Shown here one piece after another: positions 23,944 through 34,519 of a stretch of DNA of 60,797 bases. The stretch is from contig JAJIRX010000219.1 of the NCBI GenBank assembly GCA_023853785.1, positions 1 to 60,797 of the forward strand, written 5' to 3'. Made by a program: the position numbers and the translations under genes. The notes beneath the pieces are model-generated. The model made no database searches. It was given only the letters and a program-made list of their open reading frames with translations, and had not been told where the DNA came from. Every line of letters begins with the position of its first letter. The first letter of the stretch is position 1. Origin of the DNA: Psilocybe azurescens (Eukaryota > Basidiomycota > Agaricomycetes > Agaricales > Agrocybaceae).

Positions 23944-24424
23944 ATGCAGTTCACTTCCAAGCTTACTGGTCTTTTGATCACCATCGCCGCTTCCGCCATG
24001 TCTGTACAGGCATTGGTCGTTGCGCCACGTGTGAGATCATTTTGTTGTCTGACAATCCTGAGTACTCACTGTCATTCGTAGGACGCTGAAGCTCCACTGG
24101 CAGCATTGTCGGTTACTTTATTCGACGGACAAAATTTTGGCGGAACATCCATCACCCCTACAGGTGTCCAAGAAGGAACTTCATTCAACCTCCCAAGTGA
24201 TTGGTCTGACAGGGCGCGAAGCCTCATTGTTAGTGATGGATATATTTGTGGCTTCTTTGTGTAAGTTATCCGTACGACTCCTGAAAGATACGTACTGAGT
24301 CCGGCTTTTATTTAGAGCGCCTGATTCCCATGGCCCTGCAACTTTCTTGAGGGGAACCAACGCCGTCCTTTCCGCAAGCATCGATCAATCAATTGAATCT
24401 TTTACTTGCTTCAAGACTCATTAG
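23944..24424 (+). CDS. SSP1 copy C: beta/gamma-crystallin-like small secreted protein, intact
   Basis: Exons 23944-24030, 24082-24260, 24316-24424 (124 aa); intron phases 0 and 2. The signal peptide (MQFTSKLTGLLITIAASAMS) ends near ALVVAPR; the final Arg may be a processing site. The mature part has the pattern of a Greek-key beta/gamma-crystallin-like domain: SVTLFDGQNFGG, SFNLPSDWSDRARSLIV, a YICGFF strand, then a second aromatic/Gly strand unit and a terminal IESFTCF. Two Cys (CGFF and TCF) could form a disulphide. Small single-domain proteins of this fold in microbes include inhibitors and antifungal proteins, but no activity can be assigned here. Intact start, splice sites, stop and TATA box make this the reference copy together with D. 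Confidence 0.8.
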
Positions 24425-25019
24425 TTATGTAGTCTACTATGGTTAAGATGAAAGGGAATCGAGTCGCAGGGTGAAGGTGTGGAACGGGGGCAGTCTTCAG
24501 GACTTTAAACTACGAGTTGTCTGACGGAGTTATGACGAGAAAACCTACAAATGATTTTACAATGTGATTTAAATTTCTTTGGATCCATGTACAAGCGCCA
24601 GTGTCAGTGGCTCTGTTCTTGGATACTGTGTTATGAAGATTAACCGATGGTTCAGAACCGATGCTTTTAACATCATCGTTTGTTGGATTATGGATAGTCA
24701 GGAAACCCCTTTCAACGATGAATGATAATTTGGCCAGACCGTATTCGAAGTATTTAATCCAAATTACAAGTACACATCAGAACTTTTTTTAAAAATGTCA
24801 AGGGATAGCGTCTATAGATTATGTATCTGTGTAGCGAAAAACCGTCAGTAGAAATGTATGTCCGTGTTAGTAGTACTACTTAATATGCAAAAAACCAGAA
24901 ATGGGAAAGAATGAAATGAAAGTCTTCAGTCCACATGCCATGTCACGCCAGGGGGTATGTCTGGTATATAAAAAGCAAAGAAAAAAGGGAAAAGAAAAGA
25001 AAGCAAGAAAGCACAGCTA
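24425..25019. other. SSP1 3' flank leading into glyoxal oxidase copy 1
   Basis: Duplicated non-coding segment ending in the AAGAAAGCAAGAAAG purine tract, which lies immediately 3' of the convergent glyoxal oxidase stop codon. The same arrangement occurs at 34997-35594. Confidence 0.45.
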
Positions 25020-27667
25020 TCAAACCCTCATCAACTCAACATCACTACCGATACCCTCCTCCTGCTGCTGCTGCTGCTGCTGATACTGATACTGATTCAA
25101 CTGCGTCGTCGACGTCGCATACTCACCCATCGCACTCCCCGCATGCCCCACCGGCGGCTGCCCCGAATACGGGTCATACGCATCGTTCCCAAACACCTGA
25201 CTCCGGCTCCCGAACGACGACGTGCCCCGCCCCTCGTCCTTGTAAGGTGCGTTGATGCTCATGCTCCCGTGCGCGCGTCCCACGTGTTGTCGTCGTGGTA
25301 CTGCCCGCCGCCGCCGCCAGAACCGCCTTTGGCGAGGGGCACGAACACAGAGGAGTCTCCGTCGTGCGAGGTCGCCCAGCCACTGACCACCGGCTTCCCG
25401 CCAAGCGCCGCACCCGCACCCGCACCCGCACCCGCACCCGCACCCGCACCCGCACCCGCACCCGCCCCGCCCATGCCCGCGCCGTATTCCTTGGACGGCG
25501 GCATCCTCGCCGCGCTCCGGTTGCGGCGCTTCATGCACACCGCGATCAGCGCGCCCAGGACACCGACCACCACGATACCGCCGACAATGCACCCAATGAT
25601 CACCGGCAGATTGCTCTTCGCCCCCTCCTCCTTCCCGTCTGCGCCGCCCGTGCTGCTCCCATTCGCATTCCCTCCCGCGCCCGCCCCGCCGCCGCTGCCC
25701 GTAACGCTGTCCAGCCGCACACTCGGCGGGAGCACGCTCGCCTCCGCCGTCGGCTGCCGCTCGATCCTGCCGCTGCCCACAGCCACCCACGTCGCATTGC
25801 TCGGCACGCTGTCGACCACCACGAACAGCAGCGCGGGGCCCGGCTGGAACACGTTCGCGTTCGGCGGCAGCTGCGCGACGTGCAGCGTGATCGCGCCGTC
25901 GCTGTGCACCGTGTACGTGTTCCGCAGCTGCATGTGCCGCTGCCCCATGTTCATGCCGTGCGTCGTCACCCCGCCGCGCACCAGCACGACTGCCGTCTTG
26001 TCCGCCGCCGCGTTCGCCGCGCCCGTGTACGACGTCGCCGGGAGCGTCACGTCGAACGCGGGCCCGCCGTACCCCAGCGCCGACAGGCGCAGGCCGCACC
26101 TTCGCGCTGAAGTACGGCGGGTAGAAGATCTCCGCGCGGTACTCCGTCTTGAACAGCACGTCCAGGTTCACGTCCGCGTTCGGGTTCGAGCCCGCGATGA
26201 GCACCGACGCGTCTGGGAGCAGGATCGCGGACGAGTGGTACATGCGCGGGATGGTCGACGCTGCGAGGCCCTTGCTCGACCAGCGGCACCCGCGCGACGC
26301 AGCAGGGCTGTATATCGCGGGCGTGAGCACCGGGCCCAAAGCCAAGGACAGCCCAAAAGAACATCTGCGGGCCCAGTGTGTCGTTCATCCTGTCCGTGTA
26401 CCCGGCGGTGCCGTTCCGCCCACCATTCACCATCAGCAGCGTGCCGTCGGGCAGGTTGATGAGCTGGCCCATTGTGCGCGGGTCGAGCATGTCGTCGTCC
26501 TGCTTGTACGCAACGGCAGATTTGTCGGCAGGCTCGGGTGTCAGCCGCTGGCAGTCTTCCGAGATAAAAAAACTGTGCATTCTGCGTTGCCACAGATCGC
26601 ATCATGGACTGAACAAGAGTGGTGGGCGCGTATCGCAGATAAACACAAATTACACCCTTCGGCATGTCTGGCAAAGGCAATTCTTGATTGAAGTTGTGGT
26701 CCCATAATACTATTAATAGAAGTGAGAATTGATGTCATTCAACCAGAGGGGAGGCGAACGCACTGGTGGAATGGTTGGCCTGCACAAGCATCTTGCCAGA
26801 AGGCATTAACAATGTGTGCGCATACAAATTCAAGCCCGACGTCTCGACCAAGAAGTTCACGACCTCCGCATCCTTGGCTTTAGCAGGGTAATACTCATAA
26901 GAGTTCTCCGCCAGCCCAGCCTGCGTGACAGCATCGACATTGGGTCTATCCGGCTTCCAGCGATTGATATACCCCCCACTGACAAATCCGCCAATGATGA
27001 CGACGGTGCTATCGCCGAGAGGCTCAGCCGCAGCGTGCCAGCAATTCCTCTTCATCGCGAGAATTGTCGGCTCATCGTACCAGTCGCATTTGGCGGATAG
27101 GTGATTCTCGTGCAAGCCACAGGGGTTGAGAATGCGGATGGACTTCCTGCTGTCGAAATCCTGGTAGATGCAGTCCCAGTGGCCTATCCCGTCTGGGTTT
27201 AACTGATGCCTGACGTTGCCACCGACCGTGACGCCGTCGTTTCCGCCAAAAGTGATGAAGGAACTGTTAGGAGATGCATCCCTAAAGAGCGGAATAAGTT
27301 GGATTTGATGTTCATGACGGTAGCCTCGTGAGTTGAAATATCACTATACAAACGAATATCAGACAAATCAATATTAGAAGCTATGAGAGAGACGCACCAA
27401 CGGGATCCCCAGGCAGGATGCCCTTCAACCCGAGCAGCATTTCCTTCTGCTTTGTCCATAATATAAACAATATCTTCTGTACCAAGAAACATCTTCGTGC
27501 GAGTCAGGATACCAGGAAAGCCGTGATACAATCGCATATACGTACCAGTACCAGCAAAGCGTTCACCACTGTATGGCCTCCATCAACAAACGAGCTACCA
27601 GTGGCCTCCGGGACAGAGTTGATGAAAGATCCTAGGCATATATCTCCAACGCGGAGTGGTGGCGACA
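25020..27667 (-). pseudogene. Glyoxal oxidase copy 1: copper-radical oxidase pseudogene lacking the Cys-Tyr cofactor
   Basis: Same architecture as copy 2 (35595-38292): signal peptide from the ATG at 27667, kelch propeller, DUF1929 domain, TM segment and cytosolic tail ending at the TGA at 25020. It is damaged in several ways. The Cys of FCSSGMH is Arg (FRSLGMH, about 27276). The Tyr of RNRWYAAAE is His (NCWHAAAE, about 27045). Those residues form the thioether-linked Tyr-Cys redox cofactor of this family. About 120 bases around 26590-26670 are replaced by unrelated sequence. There is an extra base near 26355, a missing base near 27258, and a roughly 14-base loss near 26075. The axial Tyr-His (MYHSS) and the later His (THGMNMGQR) remain. 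The C-terminal half (26050-25259) keeps a 263-codon open frame and polyGln and Ala-Gly expansions. Not a functional oxidase. Confidence 0.85.
25409..25466. repeat. Hexanucleotide microsatellite CCCGCA
   Basis: About ten near-perfect tandem units of CCCGCA, encoding an Ala-Gly repeat in the cytosolic tail of glyoxal oxidase copy 1. Copy 2 has only two to three units at the same place. A CTG run at 25060-25080 similarly encodes polyGln. Confidence 0.9.
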
Positions 27668-29403
27668 TTTATGAACCCATTGAGCGGGGGAGGAAGGGAA
27701 GGGAGATTGTTAGGAGTGGTTTGTAAGTGTGGAAAAGAGCCAGGAGCATAGTTGCGGACAACCAAAGGCTAGGGTTTCCAGAATACACCATTTGTAATCA
27801 ATTTTCACGAGCCGATTTCTCACAATCCTTGTTCTAAATATATGCAGTCCAAAAATATTGGCGTCGATATCTCTCAAGGAGTTCGATCTGGTTCCACAGA
27901 ATCCAAACTTTCTTGCGAGCCGTTCCCTCTTAAAAAACAACATGCTCCCAAAGAAGAAGAAAAGGAACATGAACATTTCGGTCCTCAGAAATCAAGGCTC
28001 GAGCAAATCTATGTCTCTTTCTTCATTTCCTGCCATTGCTGATGCGAGGATTCCATCTTCGTGCCAAATGCTCGCCATTGATAACCAGCACCGCTGCCAA
28101 GCCCGTCTTCTTAGCCAACAGGATGACAGGTATCCTGAGAAATATCGGCCATGCACGTTCACACGCAATCCCGACCGTTTAAAGCCATCCATTTCGACCC
28201 ATTTTAGTGAACATTATGTCAAATATGACCTTACTAAATGCACGCTGCAGGCGCACACTACGAGCATGAACATGGCCTCTGATATCCACACCCGACCACA
28301 CCGGACTGCCTTGCAGTATACATGCATCTCGCTGGCTGTGAGTCCCCTGATCACGGCGACACAAAAGCATTCAGACTACGGTGAACGGCAGGATCATCCT
28401 GACAAGAAATTCTACAAAACCCAATCCCATATAAGCACTGGGGAATCGTGCGAGCATGATTCGAGCGTCACCGCAAAGCGTCGAGACGTTTTTAGGTATC
28501 AATTGGACCTACCGCCACCGCGATTGATATCGATAGAGGCATAAGTAATCCTTTCCAGGCTATTGAGGCACGTTTAAAAGAAAGATATCAAATCACTTCT
28601 CGAACTTGAATCACTTTTCTCGAAATTACATTTATTGAATGAATAATAAACATATCTAAGCACCCGCGGTCCAGTGCCTGTCCCAGCCTCCCGTCTAAAA
28701 ATATCTATCCGACTCCAAGAAGAGTGGAGTCTTGCAGGGTTTATTTAGATATATTAAAATCTCAGCAACACTGAGGCGTCTACATGAATTCTGATGTTCC
28801 TCATTAACCTTCGTAGCTTACCAGTTCCACTGCGGCTGAAACTCACTAGTATATACACGTCTGCCACACTTCGACTACACATATACACTGTGCTGCGGAT
28901 CTACTTACGCCCTCGATCCTCTAAGGTACTTCTTTCAAATTTCTTCTACTTATCATCCCCAAGGTCGCCGTTAGGACTTACTCAGGAGACTGGCAAGAAT
29001 CTCGCCTCCTTATACCCATCGCTCACTCCAAACTTTGTTACGTTCAAACCTTCACAGCTGGCATTTGCCACGATATGCCACGATATCAGGATTCCGGACA
29101 AAAGGAGACGAACAGGCTCGAATCTGAATAACCATGCACGCAAGTAGTGTGCTAGTGTCGTACTACATAGTAACCATGCGAATGCGAATTAAGCATCATC
29201 GGCGAGCGCTGAGCAGTGAGCGCGCTGGCAGACAATGTCAGATGAACAGAAGCCAAAAAGTCGAGAGTCAAGACCCAGGATGCAGACTCAGAGAGACGGG
29301 ATCGAGAACGCTTGAGTAATGAAGCTCTCGAGCGAGCATCATTGGTGAAAGCTCTTTGAGTTGGATATGATTTAGAGGTAGGCAGCAGACCGATCTCAGT
29401 GAT
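27668..29403. other. Duplicated non-coding block downstream module, copy 1
   Basis: Paralogous to 38293-40080: matching tracts include 28140-28510 with 38810-39130, and 28590-29430 with 39240-40080. A 228-codon open frame (27858-28544) has low complexity and no recognisable domain, and its open frame is not convincingly conserved in the paralog. I do not call it a gene. Confidence 0.45.
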
Positions 29404-30156
29404 CACTGCTGGCGCCGACCAGTGTAAGTAAAACTTACAGAACTTATGTAAGAATTGCTGTAAGTATGACATACAGCACTTCTGTTTGAAAATAATACAG
29501 ATAACAAACAGATATTCTGTTCAGTGGCTGTAAGTTAAACAAACAGTATTTCTGTTTCTAAGCTGTAAGTCAATATACACCCGAATAAAGAGAATTTCTA
29601 TTCTTTGTCTGTTTGTTAAATATACAGAATAGCTGTATGTAATTGCTGTATGTTACAAACATGAGTTCTGTAAAACTTACAGTCAAAGTACAGAATTTCT
29701 TTGTTTTACTTACGGAATTTATGTATATAATTGCTGTATGTAAAACTTACACCGAAATATACAGAATTCAAATCGCTCAGGTATATTTCGGTGTAAGTTT
29801 TACATACAGCAATTATATACATAAATTCCGTAAGTAAAACAAACAGAAATTCTGTACTTTGACTGTAAGTTTTTTACAGAACTCATGTTTGTATAACATA
29901 CAGCAATTACAGCTATTCTGTCTATTTAACAAACAGACAAAGAATAGAAATTCTCTTTATTCGGGTGTATTATTGACTTACAGCTTAGAAACAGAAATAC
30001 TGTTTGTTTAACTTACAGCCACTGAACAGAATATCTGTTTGTTATCTGTATTATTTTCAAACAGAAGTGCTGTATGTCATACTTACAGCAATTCTTACAT
30101 AAGTTCTGTATTTAATTCACTGTAAGTTTTACTTACACTGGTCAGCACCAGCAGTG
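29404..30156. mobile_element. About 750-bp near-perfect palindrome (foldback element)
   Basis: Two arms of about 360-375 bases, ends CACTGCTGGCGCCGACCAGT and its near-complement, meet at an 18-base loop (29763-29780). Arms are studded with CTGTAAGT/ACTTACAG and AACAAACAG motifs. The element is absent from the paralogous position (about 40080), so it inserted after the segmental duplication. It has no coding capacity. A transcript would fold into a very long hairpin. No clean target-site duplication was found. Confidence 0.85.
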
Positions 30157-30227
30157 GATGAGAATTGGACTTCGGGAGCCGGACAAGAAACAGACTGAGA
30201 GGGAGAAAAAGGGTCTATGGAAAGCCT

Positions 30228-30779
30228 TAGGCTCGTCCCCATCCGAAGCCGCGACACGTGCTGTCACTAAAGTGCACGTGGTTTGTGAGAGTGAACTCGA
30301 CAACTCGCGTAGCCGGCTGGGCTGTCTCGGGCACTTTTTGGCGGAGCCCGCCAAATTCATACACCTGTACTTGGTGAAAATGTCTCGAGTTCAAAAAAGT
30401 TAGAAAATTGAGTATACAATAATTGGCTATTTTTAAATTTTAAATCGATTAGGGTATACAACTTTTTTTTCAAAATTTCGTTGACTTCGTCATCGTTGAC
30501 AGGCCCATGTTCAAGATTTCAAAAAAAAAAATTTCAACTCATGCTATTCAAGTTTAAATGTAAAAAAACCACTTTAGATATACCCAATTTGAGCACTTTT
30601 TTGAGTTGTGGCCGCTTTTTCGACTAAGTGACGAGGTATGAAATGGCGGGGAAAACAGCTATCACCAAAAAGGGCCCGAGTCAGCCCAGTCCGCTTGCAA
30701 GCTCGCTCCTGCCTGATCATGTGCTCGTGTGTGATGATATGTGACTAGAGCTTGCGAGCGTGACTGGCTAGCGAGTCTA
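30228..30779. mobile_element. 552-bp non-autonomous element with 9-bp TSD
   Basis: Flanked by exact direct repeats GGAAAGCCT (30219-30227 and 30780-30788). The paralogous locus has a single GGAAAGCCT (about 40152), so this is a precise insertion. The ends TAGGCTCG and (complement) TAGACTCG form a very short inverted repeat. The interior is AT-rich with no ORF. A 9-bp duplication fits Mutator-like elements, but the family is not established. Confidence 0.75.
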
Positions 30780-30788
30780 GGAAAGCCT

Positions 30789-31892
30789 GGGCTCTGGGCC
30801 TGGCATCATATTGGTAGTCAGATGACCTTTCTCTAACGTCCCGTGACAGCCGATAAACGACGCGACCACGCAACAACGCGTATTGTTGAAGCTCCGAGGC
30901 CAGATTATTAGCTTCAACTCCAACATAGAGCAAGTCTAACCTCTGCATCTGACGTGGTGAAGACAGAAGCAACATTGCACCGAAACGAGCGAGTTGTGGT
31001 CCAGTCTGGTACCACATCGTTGTCATTCCGCTTACACATGCATGCCCGAGTCCTCCACTTACATCAATAAGTACAAAGCTGCGCTCATTGACATAGCAGT
31101 TTCTTCACTTGCGTGGATTGGCATATCCTCCCGACTTCGGACTGACGATCAGGAACGGCCCACAGGTCCAAGTCCTATTTCTAAGCTGACATAGAAGTCG
31201 TGTCTATACGGGTCATTCCCATCATAATCCCTTCACTTGCCCAGATTGGCAAATCATCCCAAATCAGACAGACATATTTTTAGTGCTCTGAACCCGAAGC
31301 AAGAACCCAGGCACAGTTGTCAGAATCAGGCGAATGTAAATAATCAATGTCAGAGCAGAGTGTCTCTGTTTTCTTCTCCTCATGGTCGACGTCTACTTCG
31401 GGAAGATCACGGCTGAATATCGCTCTATTAAGTAACTGACTTTAGATGTTGAAGATATTGAACTCCTCTTTGATTTCGTGTCACTGGACTGGATCACTAT
31501 CGCGTTACGCTCAGTACGTTGAGCCATATCGCATCAATAGGTGAACTTATTGTATATCTGGTTCTGCAAACGAGGAGCTTACGCTTGTGAGTAACTAGAT
31601 GATGACAGGGAGATCCTGCAATCATGAGAACAACACAAAATTCCGAACGCAGAAGGTTCTTCCGTTGTCGGCGGTGGGCTCTTACGACCAATTCTTGATA
31701 TTTTAAAATTAGCATGATTGATCTGCATTGATGATTTGGCTGTACTACCCATTTCCATTACCCTTTTCTTTGGTGAATCTTGCTAAATCTTCAACTAGAA
31801 CATTTCTGAAATCATATAAGTAGAGGCATTAAACAGACACAGATCGTCGCCATTCCTCTTTCAAGCCCTTATCTGCGAGCTCATCAGTGTAA
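30789..31892. other. Duplicated non-coding segment before the DUF5648 copies
   Basis: Paralogous to about 40160-41168. Contains short ORFs such as 30745-31026 minus, but none is conserved as an open frame in both copies. It ends in the promoter region of the DUF5648 pseudogene (ATATAAGTAGAGGC at about 31816). Confidence 0.4.
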
Positions 31893-32196
31893 ATGAAGTA
31901 CTCAGCTTTCAGTCTTATTAACTGCTGTATGTTCAGCAGCTTATTAGAAGCATGTATTCCGGTCCAACAAGGTCAAAGCGCGACAATGGAGGTAGGAGGC
32001 ACTTCGCGTTACAAACATAAATATTGCTCCTATATTAACAACTTTGTGTAATGAAGAGCCGCAGCAGTGCCACATCCACCTGCGCCGGCCCAAGTTCCAC
32101 CGTGATATAGTGGGAGGGGGAGGGATACAGCCCAGGATGCACAGCGCACATGCTCCAACAGCACTCCAACATCGTCAAGTCAGACTCTGGACAGTC
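31893..32196 (+). pseudogene. DUF5648 secreted protein, truncated copy
   Basis: ATG at 31893. The leader (MKYSAFSLINCCMF...) and the CIPVQQGQSATME segment match the intact gene at 41169. The intron acceptor is altered (TGTAATGAAG instead of TAATATAG). An in-frame TAG follows in GTGATATAG, and homology stops at about 32195 where the SSP2 unit begins. Only the first quarter of the domain is left. Confidence 0.75.
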
Positions 32197-32466
32197 TAAA
32201 TAGCACAGCTACCATTGCATATATACGTCGATGTTCCACTTATTCTATCAACTGGACTACTTACGCCTTGTCGTTGGTCGACCACCATTATAACGTGCAA
32301 CTATAAGCATCGACTGCTCCACATTCGAGGTTCACTCCTACAATTGCCGGTGAGCTCCGTAGAACAGCCACTCTCACAGCGACCAGTCAGCCTCTTCGAC
32401 TACCCACCCACCACCCACCACCCACTATTCATACACAACTTGACGTTCTTGCAAACATCCCATGGA

Positions 32467-32815
32467 ATGTAAGCACAATCGCCCCACCCACCCTCCTCCC
32501 ACTACTATCCCTCACTCTCTCATTCCTACTCTCTCCCATCCTCTTAACCCCCAACACCACTTTACTACCAGCCCAACGCGTCACCGACATCACTCTAATA
32601 ATCATCACACACATTGAGTCCACCCTTACAAGTTCCACTCCAAGAGGCCAAACCAGTGGCGGTCGACCAGGATGAGATCCGCGCTGGGGCCCGCCATCCC
32701 TCCGCCTGGCATGCTGGAAGGGCTTAAGGCCGACAACGACAATACCAATGACCCGCCCTCCGAATATGATGGTGATGATCCATCTTCTAATATTAATCAA
32801 GACAACGGAAATTAG
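32467..32815 (+). pseudogene. SSP2 copy 3, dead
   Basis: The ATG at 32467 is followed directly by TAA (ATGTAAGC where the others read ATGCGAAGC). Remaining sequence aligns with copies 1 and 2 through the Pro-rich core and the acidic tail ending at the TAG at 32813-32815, with several stops and gaps. A 60-base remnant of the convergent TPR fragment follows (32816-32885). Confidence 0.7.
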
Positions 32816-33145
32816 TAGTCTGCATCATGACACTGAAAGTAGGCTATATTCACAATCAAGACTGGGATTAGAAATCGACATCGACGTGATTATATTAATT
32901 TACCTAGGCCGTAGACGAAGTGTTCGAAGTGTCCAAGTATTCAATCCGAATTATAGTACACCTCAGAACTTTTTAAAAATGTCAAGGGATAGCGTCAATA
33001 GATTATGTTTATGTGTGCAGCAAACACAAAACTGTCTGTAGAGATGTATGTCCGTGTTAGTAGCACTATTTAATATGTAAAAAACTGGAAATGGGAAAGA
33101 AATGAATGAAAATGCAGGTCTTCAGTCCACATGTCACGTCACGCC

Positions 33146-33162
33146 GGGGGGGGGGGGGGGGG
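33146..33162. repeat. G17 homopolymer
   Basis: Seventeen consecutive G where the paralogous 3' flanks (18365, 24950, 35526) have short G runs. Either a local expansion or an assembly artefact; it could form a G-quadruplex. Confidence 0.9.
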
Positions 33163-33224
33163 TTATGTATGGTATAAAGAAAGCAAAGATCAAGGGAAAA
33201 GAAAGAAAGCAAGAAAGCACAGCT

Positions 33225-33545
33225 ATCAAACCCTCATCAACTCATCATCACTACCGATACCTCCCTGATGCTGCTGCTGGTACTGATACTGATTCAGCTG
33301 TGCCGTCGACGTCGCATACTCACCCAGCGCACTCCCCGTATGCGCCATCGGCGGCTGCCCCAAATACACGTCATACGCATCGTTCCCAAACACTTGGCTC
33401 CGGCTCCCGAACGACGACGTGCCTTACCCACTGGCGCCCTCGTCCTTATACGGAGCGTTGATGCTCATGCTGCCACCCGTGCGCGCATCCCACGTGTTGT
33501 CGTCGTGGTATTGCACGCTGGCGCCGCCAGACCCGCCTTTGGCGG
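33225..33545 (-). pseudogene. Glyoxal oxidase tail fragment (unit 4)
   Basis: About 320 bases of the cytosolic tail (SMSINAPYKDEG, SRSQVFGNDAYD and polyGln-like regions) on the minus strand. It ends within the KGGSG-like segment and abuts the SSP1 spacer (TGTGCTATATCCC). No catalytic or membrane part. Confidence 0.65.
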
Positions 33546-34428
33546 AGGACATGTGCTATATCCCTACCTGTAGTACGCAAGAGAATCACCAGGAAACAAT
33601 CACAACTGGGCCGAGATAATAATATGACAGATACGGCAAACATCGAAGTTCCGTGGGTATGTTGCCGTTTATGGTACTCGGGTATTTCAATCCCTCCGAT
33701 TGTGCCAGATTGTGCCACGGTTAAGTAGACAGGCGTCTATATATATAAAATAGCGACTCACGTATCTCGCGAAAGGCCTATCGTGACTATGAGGTGCCAC
33801 ATACTGATCGAGGTCTACATTATCTGCCAGGCTTGTGCACTCTGTCATTACTACTGTCAATTCTATTCTAATTCGTTCCAATGCACTAGTTTTTAATGCG
33901 AAGAACGCCATATCTTAGGGAATGTGCCGAACGACACTGTACGCTCTGAAGTTTGAAATTACATTCATCTTCAACATGACAGTAATATATATGTATCGTT
34001 TGGAACTCTCGGGACATACTAGTATACAACACTACATATTCCTACGCCTATCCACAGGTAGAATAACTCCTCAAAGATATGCTGCACCGTTTTTAATGTT
34101 TTGAGGTTTGCGCAACTATTTTAGATATTCCCGCACTAATTTAGAGGGTGAAGTTCCCGGCTAACCCTTTTTGATAACAGTTAATATAATCCGAGAGCGG
34201 AATAGAAGATAAATGTTGCGTGTTGTACCCCAACAGCGCTCAATGCCATTAATCTACTAGCTTCAAATTTCCATTTCTAGGGAGCCATACCTTCATTCAA
34301 CTGTTCTGTGATCTGATATTCTCTTCGGCTGCTCTAGTGTACTCTGCCTTCCGCTCAGTCAGTCAGCAACTCCGAATAAGAATTCCGAATAAGTGAAAAC
34401 GCCATCCATTTTAATTTGGGCTCTAGGG
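33546..34428. other. SSP1 spacer upstream of copy D
   Basis: Non-coding spacer as before copies A and B, lacking the GTACAAG-flanked insert. It ends in the SSP1 promoter. Confidence 0.45.
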
Positions 34429-34435
34429 TATAAAA
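34429..34435 (+). promoter_or_regulatory. TATA box of SSP1 copy D
   Basis: TATAAAA 91 bases upstream of the ATG at 34520, within the conserved family promoter. Confidence 0.65.
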
Positions 34436-34519
34436 GGTGAAGCAATCCTCTGATTCCTTAGCAGTTTAATCAACTCTCCAATTCCCAAGCTCTCTCAACG
34501 CTCACCTTCACATTCAGAC

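Larger units (their letters stand above)
21840..24600. repeat. Large inverted repeat carrying SSP1 copies E and C
   Basis: Arms of about 0.9 kb (roughly 21840-22770 and 23650-24600) face each other around a 0.9 kb spacer. Between 21990 and 22770 the arms are almost identical, including introns and promoters; the outer flanks diverge. One visible difference is a run of five C (22066-22070) against four G in the other arm. Such identity suggests recent duplication or gene conversion. Confidence 0.75.

Noticed and set aside
23944..24424. Assignment of SSP1 as a killer toxin or protease inhibitor
   Set aside because: Only the general Greek-key-like pattern is visible. Proteins of this fold have many roles, so no activity is claimed.
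25143..26459. 438-codon plus-strand open frame
   Set aside because: Antisense shadow of glyoxal oxidase copy 1 in GC-rich codons; the minus strand carries the recognisable domains.
27858..28544. 228-codon plus-strand open frame
   Set aside because: Lys/Ser/His-rich without a domain. The paralog at 38.8-39.2 kb aligns but shows no convincing conservation of the full frame or start.
29404..30156. CRISPR-like array from repeated CTGTAAGT motifs
   Set aside because: Motifs are irregularly spaced and arranged as one large palindrome in a eukaryotic genome; not a direct-repeat array.
29404..30156. Target-site duplication CAGTG around the palindrome
   Set aside because: CAGTG is part of, or next to, the inverted repeat and the flanks do not match the empty site cleanly.
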